Part shown: positions 42,642 to 50,424 of the stretch, one piece after another
How the letters are laid out: each line of letters begins with the position of its first letter
Position numbering within the stretch: the first letter of the stretch is position 1
Assembly: GCF_018614615.1 (NCBI RefSeq)
Contig: NZ_JAGGOK010000041.1
Span: 1-64,000, forward strand
Direction: 5' to 3'
Source: Streptomyces sp. ISL-100
Lineage (GTDB): Bacteria; Actinomycetota; Actinomycetes; Streptomycetales; Streptomycetaceae
Length of the DNA: 64,000 nt
Program-made: the position numbers and the translations under genes
The notes under the pieces: model-generated
Told to the model about the DNA's origin: nothing
Databases searched by the model: none
The model's input: only the letters and a program-made list of their open reading frames with translations

Positions 42642-44690
42642 TCACAGGGTGGCCGCGAGTTCCGTCCCCTGCCGGATCGCGCGCTTGGCGTCCAGCTCGG
42701 CGGCCACGTCCGCGCCACCGATGAGGTGCACGGGCAGTCCGGCGGCGAGCAGCGTGTCGTACAGCTCGCGGCGCGGTTCCTGACCGGTGCACAGGACGAC
42801 GGTGTCGACCGGGATCAGCCGCTGCTCGCCGCCGACCGTGACGTGCAGTCCTTCGTCGTCGATACGGTCGTACGCCGCGCCTGCGACCATCGTGACGCCG
42901 CGGTGCTTGAGTTCGGTGCGGTGGATCCAGCCGGTGGTCTTGCCGAGCCCGGCGCCGACCTTGGCGGCCTTGCGCTGGATCAGGGTCACGGTGCGGGTCT
43001 GCGGGGCGCGGACCGGGGCCTGGAGGCCGCCGCGCGCGCCGTAGTCCATGTCGACGCCCCACTGGCGGAAGAACACCTCGGGGCTGAGGCTCGCCGAGTC
43101 GGTGCCGGCCGGGTCCGACGACGTATCCGTCAGGAACTCCGCCACGTCGAAGCCAATGCCGCCCGCGCCGATGACCGCGACACGGTCGCCCGCCTTCGCG
43201 TCGTCGCGCAGAAGGTCGAGGTAGCTGACGACGCTGGGGTGGTCGATGCCCTCGATCTGAGGGATGCGCGGCGTGACGCCGGTGGCGAGGACGATCTCGT
43301 CGAAGCCGGCGGCGGTGAGGGACTCGGCGGTGGCGTGCGTGCCGAGACGTACCTCTACGCCGTGCTCGTCGAGTTGGTTGCGGAAGTAGCGCAGCGTCTC
43401 GTTGAACTCCTCCTTGCCCGGCACCTTGCGCGCGATGTTGAGCTGACCGCCGATCACGTCGGAGGCGTCGTACAGCGTCACGGTGTGGCCGCGCTCGGCG
43501 GCTGTCACCGCGCAGGCGAGCCCGGCAGGACCGGCGCCGACGACGGCGACGCGCTTGGAGCGGCGGGTGGGGGAGAGGACCAGCTCGGTCTCGTGGCAGG
43601 CGCGCGGGTTGACCAGGCAGGAGGTGATCAGGCCGCTGAAGGTGTGGTCGAGGCACGCCTGGTTGCAGCCGATGCAGGTGTTGATGGAGTCGGCGCGTCC
43701 GGCCTTGGCCTTGGCGACGAAGTCGGGGTCGGCGAGGAAGGGGCGGGCGAGCGAGACCATGTCGGCGCAGCCGTCGGCGAGGAGTTCCTCGGCCTTCTCG
43801 GGCGTGTTGATGCGGTTGGTCGTGACGAGGGGGATGTTCACCGAGCCCATGACCCGCTTGGTCACCCAGGCGTACGCGCCACGCGGCACGGAGGTGGCGA
43901 TGGTGGGGATGCGGGCCTCGTGCCAGCCGATGCCCGTGTTGATGATGGTCGCGCCGGCCGCCTCGACCTCACGGGCGAGCGTGATGACCTCGTCGAGGGA
44001 GGAGCCGCCGGGGACCAGGTCGAGCATCGAGAGGCGGTAGATGAGGATGAAGTCCGGGCCGACGTGCTCGCGCACGCGGCGGACGATCTCGACCGGGAAG
44101 CGCATGCGGTTCTCGTACGAGCCGCCCCACCGGTCGTCGCGGTGGTTGGTGTGGGCGGCGATGAACTCGTTGATCAGGTAGCCCTCGGACCCCATGATCT
44201 CGACGCCGTCGTAGCCCGCCGACTTCGCGAGTCCGGCCGTACGGACGAAGTCCTCGATGGTCTCCTCGACCTCGGCGTCGGTCAGCGCGTTCGGCGTGTA
44301 CGGGCTGATGGGGGCCTGGATGGCGCTGGGGGCGACGAGGTCGGGGTGGTAGGCGTACCGCCCGAAGTGCAGGATCTGCATCGCGATCCTGCCGCCCTCG
44401 CGGTGCACGGCGTCGGTCACCTGCCGGTGCTGCGCGGCCTCCTCGGGCGTGGTCAGCTTCGCGCCGCCGGGGTAGGGGCGGCCGCGGTCGTTGGGGGCTA
44501 TGCCACCGGTGACCATGAGGCCGACGCCGCCGCGGGTGCGGGTCGCGTAGAACTCGGCCATCCGCTCGAAGCCGCGCTCGGCCTCTTCGAGTCCGACGTG
44601 CATCGAACCCATCAGCACGCGGTTGGGGAGGGTCGTGAAGCCCAGGTCGAGGGGGCTCAGGAGATGCGGGTATTCAGTCGTCGGACTCAT
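42642..44690 (-). CDS. fadH: NADPH-dependent 2,4-dienoyl-CoA reductase (FadH type)
   Basis: A 682-residue iron-sulfur flavoprotein. The N-terminal old-yellow-enzyme barrel binds FMN (HFGRYAYH, SEGYLINEF, VSLARPFLADPDF). A 4Fe-4S cluster is bound by CIGCNQACLDHTF...SCLVNP. C-terminal FAD and NADPH domains follow (VAVVGAGPAGLACAVTA, VAVIGAGGIGFDVAEFL). It reduces 2,4-dienoyl-CoAs during beta-oxidation of unsaturated fatty acids; other OYE-type substrates are possible. The ATG at 44690 has no Shine-Dalgarno and lies 6 nt after a weak -10 (TACACAT), consistent with a leaderless mRNA. The operator-like palindrome overlaps the -35. It is followed by padR in the same transcript. Confidence 0.9.
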   Translation of the reverse strand: MSPTTEYPHLLSPLDLGFTTLPNRVLMGSMHVGLEEAERGFERMAEFYATRTRGGVGLMVTGGIAPNDRGRPYPGGAKLTTPEEAAQHRQVTDAVHREGGRIAMQILHFGRYAYHPDLVAPSAIQAPISPYTPNALTDAEVEETIEDFVRTAGLAKSAGYDGVEIMGSEGYLINEFIAAHTNHRDDRWGGSYENRMRFPVEIVRRVREHVGPDFILIYRLSMLDLVPGGSSLDEVITLAREVEAAGATIINTGIGWHEARIPTIATSVPRGAYAWVTKRVMGSVNIPLVTTNRINTPEKAEELLADGCADMVSLARPFLADPDFVAKAKAGRADSINTCIGCNQACLDHTFSGLITSCLVNPRACHETELVLSPTRRSKRVAVVGAGPAGLACAVTAAERGHTVTLYDASDVIGGQLNIARKVPGKEEFNETLRYFRNQLDEHGVEVRLGTHATAESLTAAGFDEIVLATGVTPRIPQIEGIDHPSVVSYLDLLRDDAKAGDRVAVIGAGGIGFDVAEFLTDTSSDPAGTDSASLSPEVFFRQWGVDMDYGARGGLQAPVRAPQTRTVTLIQRKAAKVGAGLGKTTGWIHRTELKHRGVTMVAGAAYDRIDDEGLHVTVGGEQRLIPVDTVVLCTGQEPRRELYDTLLAAGLPVHLIGGADVAAELDAKRAIRQGTELAATL

Positions 44691-44719
44691 GCCGCAATGT
44701 GTAGTCCACGCGGGTCGTG

Positions 44720-44739
44720 TTGTGCAACAAGTTGCATAA
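44720..44739 (-). promoter_or_regulatory. candidate PadR operator at the fadH promoter
   Basis: TGCAAC-AA-GTTGCA (44723-44736), extended by two further A-T pairs at 44720/44739 and 44721/44738. It overlaps a -35-like TTGCAC that lies 18 bp from a weak -10 on the minus strand. Confidence 0.45.
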
Positions 44740-44750
44740 AGAGTGCGGTG

Positions 44751-45158
44751 TTACTTCGGCAACATCCGCGACGACGTGCGCTCGTGCAGAGTGCGGGCGA
44801 ACTCCTTGGCCCGTTCCAGCTGGGTCCGCAGATCGCTCACGCGCTCGGCAGCCGCCCGCTCGAAGCCTCGCACCCGCTCCAGCAGCGCCTCCCGCTCGTC
44901 CTCCGTCGGTGGCTCGGGCGCGTCGAGCCGGTCGGTGGCGTCCAGCAGGTCCCGCATCTGGTCCAGCGTGAATCCGAGCGGCTTCATGCGGCGTACGACC
45001 ATCAGGCGCGCGACGTCGGCCTCGGTGTAGAGGCGGAAGCCGCCCTGGGAGCGGGCGGACGGGGTGACCAGGCCGGTCTCCTCGTAGTGCCGGATGGTCC
45101 GCAGGGACAGCTCCGTCCTGGTCGCGACCTCGCCGATCTGCATGTGCTTGCTGTCCAC
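44751..45158 (-). CDS. MerR family transcriptional regulator
   Basis: A 135-residue MerR protein. The helix-turn-helix is at the start (MQIGEVATRTELSLRTIRHYEETGLV), the wing is GGFRLYTEADVARLMVV, and a 70-residue acidic/basic coiled coil follows to the C-terminus. There are no cysteines, so metal or thiol sensing is unlikely. GTG at 45158 has GAGAGG 9 nt upstream. It is divergent from the SulP gene across a perfect dyad that looks like its operator, and lies 60 bp upstream of fadH on the same strand. Confidence 0.88.
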   Translation of the reverse strand: MDSKHMQIGEVATRTELSLRTIRHYEETGLVTPSARSQGGFRLYTEADVARLMVVRRMKPLGFTLDQMRDLLDATDRLDAPEPPTEDEREALLERVRGFERAAAERVSDLRTQLERAKEFARTLHERTSSRMLPK

Positions 45159-45199
45159 GCCCGGTGGCCTCTCGTCCGTCGTCGTACGCCCGTCGCGAT

Positions 45200-45223
45200 C
45201 TCTACCCTAACGTCAGGGTAGAG
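45200..45223. promoter_or_regulatory. MerR operator dyad between merR and sulP
   Basis: A perfect 9-bp inverted repeat, CTCTACCCT and AGGGTAGAG, around a 6-bp centre with the core ACGT. It lies 41 bp from the merR start and about 75 bp from the sulP start. Spacing and symmetry fit a MerR dimer site serving one or both genes. Confidence 0.6.
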
Positions 45224-45298
45224 TTGCCCCGCGCCGGTGAACGCCGGTCCCGGTTTCCCCTGCGCACGACAGGCTCCATTCTCTTGCTTTCCTTCGCC

Positions 45299-46783
45299 AT
45301 GCCCCGCCCGCCCCGCCCGCTCCGCCCCGTCTGGCTCTCGCCCAAGGTCTTCCGTACCGAGTTCCTGGCCGGCCTGGTGGTCGCGCTGGCGCTGATCCCC
45401 GAGGCGATCTCGTTCTCGATCATCGCCGGTGTCGACCCGAGCATCGGTCTCTTCGCGTCGTTCACGATGGCTGTCACCATCGCGTTCGTCGGCGGGCGGC
45501 CCGCGATGATCTCGGCGGCGACGGGAGCGGTGGCCCTGGTCATCGCCCCGCTCAACCGTGAGCACGGCCTCGGGTATCTGATCGCCTGCGTCATTCTCGC
45601 GGGCGTCTTCCAGATCGTCCTCGGCGCGCTCGGGGTCGCGAAGCTGATGCGGTTCGTGCCGCGCTCGGTGATGGTGGGCTTCGTCAACTCGCTCGCCATC
45701 CTGATCTTCATGGCCCAGGTGCCGGAGCTCACGGACGTTCCGTGGATGGTGTATCCGCTGGTCGCGGCGGGGCTGGCGCTCATGGTGCTCTTCCCGAGGA
45801 TCACCAGGGCCGTCCCGGCGCCGCTGGTCTCCATCGTCATCCTCACGACGGTCACGCTGGCCGCCGGGATCGCCGTACCGAACGTCGGCGACAAGGGTGA
45901 CCTGCCGTCGTCGCTGCCGGTCCCGGGATTGCCGGACGTACCGTTCACCTTCGACACGCTGAAGATCATCGCGCCGTACGCGCTGGCGATGGCGCTGGTA
46001 GGCCTGATGGAGTCGCTGATGACGGCCAAGCTGGTCGACGACATCACCGACACGCACTCCAGCAAGACCCGCGAGTCCATCGGCCAGGGCATCGCCAACA
46101 TCGTCACCGGCTTCTTCGGCGGCATGGGCGGCTGTGCGATGATCGGCCAGACCATGATCAACGTCAAGGCCTCGGGTGCGCGTACCCGCCTGTCGACGTT
46201 CCTGGCGGGTGTCTTCCTGATGGTGCTGTGCATCCTCTTCGGGCCCATCGTCTCGGACATCCCGATGGCGGCACTGGTCGCGGTGATGATCCTGGTCTCG
46301 GTGGCCACGTTCGACTGGCACTCCATCGCGCCGAAGACGCTCAGGCGGATGCCGCTGGGTGAGACGACCGTCATGGCCGTCACCGTGCTGTGCGTGGTGG
46401 CGACGCACAACCTGGCCATCGGTGTGGTCGTCGGCTCCATCACCGCCATGGTCATCTTCGCCAAGCGCGTCGCGCACCTGGTCGATGTCACCGCGGTCAC
46501 CGACGAGGACGGCGGCCGGGTCGTCTACACCGTCACCGGAGAGCTGTTCTTCGCGTCGTCCAACGAGCTGGTCGAGCAGTTCGACTACGCGAAGGGCGGA
46601 CCGGAACGGGTTGTCATCGACCTGACGGCGGCGCACATCTGGGACGCGTCGTCGGTCGCCGCGCTGGACGCGATCACGACGAAGTACGAACACCGGGGCA
46701 AGACGGTCGAGATCGTCGGCCTGAACCTCTACAGCGCCAAGATGCACGACGCACTCAGCGGCGAACTCGGCGCCGACCACTGA
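45299..46783 (+). CDS. SulP family anion transporter with STAS domain
   Basis: A 494-residue membrane protein of the SLC26/SulP family. It has about 10-12 hydrophobic segments, beginning FLAGLVVALALIPEAISFSIIAGVDP, with the family segment GGMGGCAMIGQTMINVKASGARTRLSTF. The C-terminal cytoplasmic STAS domain (GELFFASSNELVEQF, IDLTAAHIWDASSVAALDAI) is short. It may carry sulfate, bicarbonate or another anion. ATG at 45299 has no ribosome site, and 33 or more codons upstream are open but unconserved in appearance. The divergent MerR gene and the dyad suggest regulation. A hairpin follows 2 bp after the stop. Confidence 0.9.
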   Translation: MPRPPRPLRPVWLSPKVFRTEFLAGLVVALALIPEAISFSIIAGVDPSIGLFASFTMAVTIAFVGGRPAMISAATGAVALVIAPLNREHGLGYLIACVILAGVFQIVLGALGVAKLMRFVPRSVMVGFVNSLAILIFMAQVPELTDVPWMVYPLVAAGLALMVLFPRITRAVPAPLVSIVILTTVTLAAGIAVPNVGDKGDLPSSLPVPGLPDVPFTFDTLKIIAPYALAMALVGLMESLMTAKLVDDITDTHSSKTRESIGQGIANIVTGFFGGMGGCAMIGQTMINVKASGARTRLSTFLAGVFLMVLCILFGPIVSDIPMAALVAVMILVSVATFDWHSIAPKTLRRMPLGETTVMAVTVLCVVATHNLAIGVVVGSITAMVIFAKRVAHLVDVTAVTDEDGGRVVYTVTGELFFASSNELVEQFDYAKGGPERVVIDLTAAHIWDASSVAALDAITTKYEHRGKTVEIVGLNLYSAKMHDALSGELGADH

Positions 46784-46784
46784 T

Positions 46785-46806
46785 GGACGCCCCCACCAGG
46801 GCGTCC
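46785..46806 (+). terminator. terminator after sulP
   Basis: An 8-bp perfect stem (GGACGCCC with GGGCGTCC) and a 6-nt loop, starting 2 bp after the sulP stop. No long T-run follows. Confidence 0.5.
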
Positions 46807-46978
46807 CCCTCCGGCCGAGCACCCGCCCCGCCCCACGCGGTGACGGCCTGTGCGGCTGCGCCCCGCCAGGTGACGGCACCCCGTGGTGACGGCCCGCGTG
46901 GCGCCCCGAGTGGTGATGGCACAGCGCGGTGGACGCCGTGTGCTGCTGCCCCCGTCCGGCGCGCGGGCTGGCTGTCGG

Positions 46979-48169
46979 TCACCGGGCGCTGTAGACCGCC
47001 TCCACCAGTGCCATCTTGCGTGGGTCGTCGGCGATGTTCGGGCCCATGCGGTTCATGACGTACCCCATGCTGATGCCCGCCTCGGGGTCGGCGAGGCCGC
47101 AGGAGCCGCCGAAGCCGTCGTGGCCGAAGGCCCGTGGGTTGGGGCCGTACGAGCCGCGCGGGCCACTGAGCCACAGGCCGAGCCCGATCTCCGTGTCGTG
47201 GCCGAAACCCGCGCCGAGCACCAGGTCCCGGCAGCTACCCTGCCCCTCGCGGGCTCGCTCGGCGGCCTGGGGGGAGAGGACGCGGTGCTCGCCGGAGCGG
47301 CCGTGGCGGGCGAAGATCTCGTACAGGGCGGCCACCGCGCGGGCCGTGCCGTGGCCGTTGGCCGCGGGGATCTCGGCGGCCCGCCACTCGGGTGTGTTGG
47401 CCTGGGCCGCTCCCGGGCCAGGATTGAGCAGGGCCGCGAGGGCGACGGGCTCCAGCGCGGCGAACAGCGCCGCCTGCTCGCTGGTGGGCTCGGCCCGGGG
47501 GTGCACGAGCTCGGCGGCCCGCCCGGCTTCCTTCTCAGGCAGCCCTATCGTGAAGTCGATGCCGAGCGGCCCGGTGACCTCCCGGTGCAGGAACTCGCCC
47601 GGGAGCAGGCCCGTAACGCGCCGGACGACCTCACCGACCAGGAAGCCGTACGTGATCGCGTGATAGCCGGACCGTGTGCCCGGCTCCCACCAGGGCTCGG
47701 TGGCCGCCAGCCGCGCACAGGTCAGCTCCCAGTCGTACAACTCGGCGAAGGTGTGCGGCTCGCGCAGCCCGGCCAGCCCCGCGCGGTGCGACAGGAGATG
47801 GCGTACGGGAATGGCTTCCTTGCCGGCGGCTGCGAACTCGGGCCAGTACGAGGCGACCGGCGCGTCGAGGTCGAGCAGCCCGCGGTCGGCCAGCAGGTGG
47901 GCGCACAGCGCCGTCGGCCCCTTGGTCGTCGACCACACATTGACCAGCGTGTCCCGCTCCCACGGCCGGCTGCGCGCGGCGTCCGCCCAGCCGCCCCAGA
48001 GGTCCACCACGGTCTCCCCGCCGACCAGCACGGTCACGGCCGCGCCCAGTTCCCCGCGCTCCCGGAAGTTCTCCTCGAACGTGGTGCGCACGGCGGCGAA
48101 CCGGTCGTCGCAGTGGCCGTGGATCTGCGGCACGGGCCGGGACGCGGATTCGGACATGGGCTGGCTCAT
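46979..48169 (-). CDS. serine beta-lactamase-fold hydrolase/esterase (class C type)
   Basis: A 396-residue beta-lactamase-family (PF00144) protein. The catalytic SxxK is STTK at residues 80-83 (VNVWSTTKGP), and the Tyr motif is YHA at about 169-171 (SGYHAITYGF). There is no signal peptide, so it is cytoplasmic and more likely an esterase or peptidase than an antibiotic-resistance enzyme. ATG at 48169 has GGAGG 6 nt upstream. It lies 130 bp after terD on the same strand, separated by a strong hairpin. Confidence 0.9.
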   Translation of the reverse strand: MSQPMSESASRPVPQIHGHCDDRFAAVRTTFEENFRERGELGAAVTVLVGGETVVDLWGGWADAARSRPWERDTLVNVWSTTKGPTALCAHLLADRGLLDLDAPVASYWPEFAAAGKEAIPVRHLLSHRAGLAGLREPHTFAELYDWELTCARLAATEPWWEPGTRSGYHAITYGFLVGEVVRRVTGLLPGEFLHREVTGPLGIDFTIGLPEKEAGRAAELVHPRAEPTSEQAALFAALEPVALAALLNPGPGAAQANTPEWRAAEIPAANGHGTARAVAALYEIFARHGRSGEHRVLSPQAAERAREGQGSCRDLVLGAGFGHDTEIGLGLWLSGPRGSYGPNPRAFGHDGFGGSCGLADPEAGISMGYVMNRMGPNIADDPRKMALVEAVYSAR

Positions 48170-48250
48170 CGGGCCCTCCAGGCGGCAGTCGGGTAACCAG
48201 GAACGTACCGACTGGTCGGACTGGTGGGAAGGCGGCGCGCATGGCCAACC

Positions 48251-48286
48251 GGGCTGTCCGTGCCGGTCTCCCGGCACGGACAGCCC
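48251..48286 (-). terminator. terminator after terD
   Basis: A 16-bp perfect stem (48251-48266 with 48271-48286) and a TCTC loop, 13 bp past the terD stop. Confidence 0.75.
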
Positions 48287-48298
48287 CGCCGCGGCGTA

Positions 48299-48874
48299 TC
48301 AGATGTTGACGCCGAAGTCCGTCGCGATGCCGCGCAGGCCCGAGGCGTACCCCTGGCCGACAGCACGGAACTTCCACTCCGCGCCGTTGCGGTAGAGCTC
48401 GCCGAACACCATGGCGGTCTCGGTCGAGGCGTCCTCGGAGAGGTCGTACCGCGCGAGCTCCTTGTTGTCCGCCTGGTTGATGACCCGGATGAAGGCGTTG
48501 CGCACCTGGCCGAAGCTCTGGCCGCGGCTCTCGCCCTCGTGGATCGACACCGGGAAGACGACCTTGTCGACCTCGGGCGGAACCGTCGAGAGGCCCACCT
48601 TGATCTGCTCGTCGTCGCCCTCGCCCTCACCGGTGAGGTTGTCACCGGTGTGCTCCACCGAGCCGTCGGGGCTCTTGAGGTTGTTGAAGAAGACGAAGTG
48701 CTGGTCCGACACGACCTTGTTGTTGGCATCGACCAGCAGGGCGCTGGCATCGAGGTCGAAGTCGGTACCGGTCGTGCTGCGTACGTCCCAGCCCAGGCCC
48801 ACCGTGACAGCGGTCAGGCCGGGGGCCTCCTTGGAGAGCGAGACGTTGCCGCCCTTGGAGAGACTGACACCCAT
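48299..48874 (-). CDS. terD: TerD family calcium-binding stress protein
   Basis: A 191-residue TerD-domain protein: MGVSLSKGGNVSLSKEAPGL at the start, the calcium-binding region GTDFDLDASALLV, and GEGEGDDEQI, ending in YASGLRGIATDFGVNI. TerD proteins bind calcium and are tied to tellurite resistance and, in Streptomyces, to growth and differentiation. ATG at 48874 has AGGGA 5 nt upstream. It is a single gene rather than part of a ter operon here; streptomycetes carry many terD paralogues. Confidence 0.93.
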   Translation of the reverse strand: MGVSLSKGGNVSLSKEAPGLTAVTVGLGWDVRSTTGTDFDLDASALLVDANNKVVSDQHFVFFNNLKSPDGSVEHTGDNLTGEGEGDDEQIKVGLSTVPPEVDKVVFPVSIHEGESRGQSFGQVRNAFIRVINQADNKELARYDLSEDASTETAMVFGELYRNGAEWKFRAVGQGYASGLRGIATDFGVNI

Positions 48875-49015
48875 GAAGATCCCTGCTCAATCCGGCGCGG
48901 GCCGCGCCCTTTGACGATCTCTTTGCCCAATCCGCCAACGCTTGTGCGGCCCGCTCAGTTCCCGTCAGTTCCCCTCAGTCCTCCGAATGGCCGCGCAATG
49001 GCCGCGCAACTGGGG

Positions 49016-49492
49016 TCAGCCAACCGGAATGACGAGCTCCGGGCGGTCCCACATCACCGCGGGCGGACTGGCGGGCTCGGTTCCCGTCCGCTCGCCGCCC
49101 ACGCTCAGGTAGAAGCCCTCCGAGGGCGGGTGCGAGACCACGCGCACGCCGGTGATCCCCGCCTCCCGCGCCTGGCCGAGCATGTGCGCGACGAGCAGGC
49201 GGCCGATGCCGAGGCCCTGGGCGGAGTCGGCGACGAACATCAGGTCCAGCTCGGGCGGGTCGAGCACGAGGGAGTAGAACCCGAGCACCCGGTCGTCCTC
49301 GGGGGCGACGGCCACGAAGACCCGGTGCGTCTCGATGTAGTCGGGCCCGACCCGGTAGCCCGCGACCATCGGGGCGTACGGGCCCTCGTACGCGCGCGAG
49401 GTCCGCACGAGCCGGGTGAGCCGCTTCGCGTCCCGCGCGGTCGCCCGCCGGACGCTTGTAATGCGTGAAGCCATAAGGAGAGTATTACTCAC
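49016..49492 (-). CDS. GNAT family N-acetyltransferase
   Basis: A 158-residue acetyltransferase. The acetyl-CoA pyrophosphate loop is AQGLGIGRLLVAHMLGQA, preceded by the beta strand LDLMFVADS. The C-terminal half is FYLSVGGERTGTEP. GTG at 49492 has GGAGG about 6 nt upstream; ATG at 49474 is an alternative that would lack a ribosome site. It is divergent from the OlsB-like gene with about 150 bp between them. Substrate unknown. Confidence 0.88.
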   Translation of the reverse strand: MSNTLLMASRITSVRRATARDAKRLTRLVRTSRAYEGPYAPMVAGYRVGPDYIETHRVFVAVAPEDDRVLGFYSLVLDPPELDLMFVADSAQGLGIGRLLVAHMLGQAREAGITGVRVVSHPPSEGFYLSVGGERTGTEPASPPAVMWDRPELVIPVG

Positions 49493-49644
49493 CCCTCGCC
49501 TCCAAGGCGACAGCCGCCCGGCCCCTGAACCCCGCTGTTCATTTCACGGATCCGGCGGCCAGCCCTCCCTGTCACCGGCCCGACCGTCGCCGCCGCCATG
49601 CTCCTTTCGCGATCGGCACCGAACCGGACGGAGAACGGCACCCC

Positions 49645-50424
49645 ATGCGCCCCATAACCACCGCCACCGCCACCGCCCCCACCTCCACCCCCACTAGTTC
49701 GTACGTCACCTCCATCGCGGATTCCGAGGAGCAGATCCGGGCAGCGCAGCGGCTGCGGTACCGGGTCTTCGGCGAGGAGATGGGCGCGACCCTCGACTCG
49801 CCCCTGCGCGGACACGACATCGACGCGTACGACGAATTCGTAGACCACCTGATCGTCACCGACAGCACGACCGGCGAGGTGGTCGGCACCTACCGGCTGC
49901 TGCCCCCGGGACGGACCGAACGCTCCTACTCCGACAGCGAATTCGATCTGCGGGCACTCGACGGCCTGCGCCCGGCCATGATCGAGGCCGGCCGTTCCTG
50001 CGTACACCCGGACCACCGCTCGGGCGCGGTGATCAACCTGATGTGGTCCGCGCTCGCCCGCTACGTCCTGCTCTCCGGCCACCGCTACCTGGCCGGCTGT
50101 GCCTCCGTACCCCTGTCGGACGGGGGCAGGGCCGCCGCCGGCGCCTGGCTGCTCGGCACGGCGAAGCACTCGGCGCCGCCCGAGCTGCGGGTGCACCCCC
50201 GCCGGCCGTGGATGCCCGCCGGGCTGACGGCGGAGCAGCCCAGTTACGCCGATCTGCCGCCGCTGCTGCGGGGCTACTTCAGGCTCGGAGCGTGGATGTG
50301 CGGGGCGCCCACCCACGACCCCGAGTTCGACGTCGCCGACTTCTTCGTCCTGCTGGACATGGACCGGCTCGGGGACCGCTACCGCCGCTACTTCCTGGGC
50401 GAGGGCGGAGGCGAATCCCGGTGA
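49645..50424 (+). CDS. olsB: OlsB-like ornithine-acyl[ACP] N-acyltransferase
   Basis: A 259-residue member of the Acetyltransf_5 (hemolysin/OlsB) family. The core contains QIRAAQRLRYRVFGEEMGA, VGTYRLLPPG, MIEAGRSCVHPDHRSGAVINLMW and YLAGCASVPLSDGG. OlsB makes lyso-ornithine lipid by N-acylating ornithine with a 3-hydroxyacyl group. The GTGA overlap with the next acyltransferase gene supports this over a stand-alone N-acyltransferase. The first 19 residues are a Thr/Ala-rich tail. Ornithine lipids are phosphate-free membrane lipids reported in streptomycetes. The symbol is by homology and pairing; the N-acyl acceptor is inferred. Confidence 0.82.
   Translation: MRPITTATATAPTSTPTSSYVTSIADSEEQIRAAQRLRYRVFGEEMGATLDSPLRGHDIDAYDEFVDHLIVTDSTTGEVVGTYRLLPPGRTERSYSDSEFDLRALDGLRPAMIEAGRSCVHPDHRSGAVINLMWSALARYVLLSGHRYLAGCASVPLSDGGRAAAGAWLLGTAKHSAPPELRVHPRRPWMPAGLTAEQPSYADLPPLLRGYFRLGAWMCGAPTHDPEFDVADFFVLLDMDRLGDRYRRYFLGEGGGESR

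Noticed and set aside
42726..45221. 831-codon plus-strand frame opposite fadH and merR
   Set aside because: Val/Gly/Asp-rich shadow of two clear minus-strand genes.
45002..46879. 625-codon minus-strand frame opposite sulP, very Arg/Asp-rich
   Set aside because: It has the composition of an antisense frame of a membrane-protein gene and no domain.
46979..48169. Antibiotic-resistance beta-lactamase
   Set aside because: SxxK and YxA motifs are present, but there is no signal peptide and the sequence is esterase/peptidase-like; resistance is not supported.
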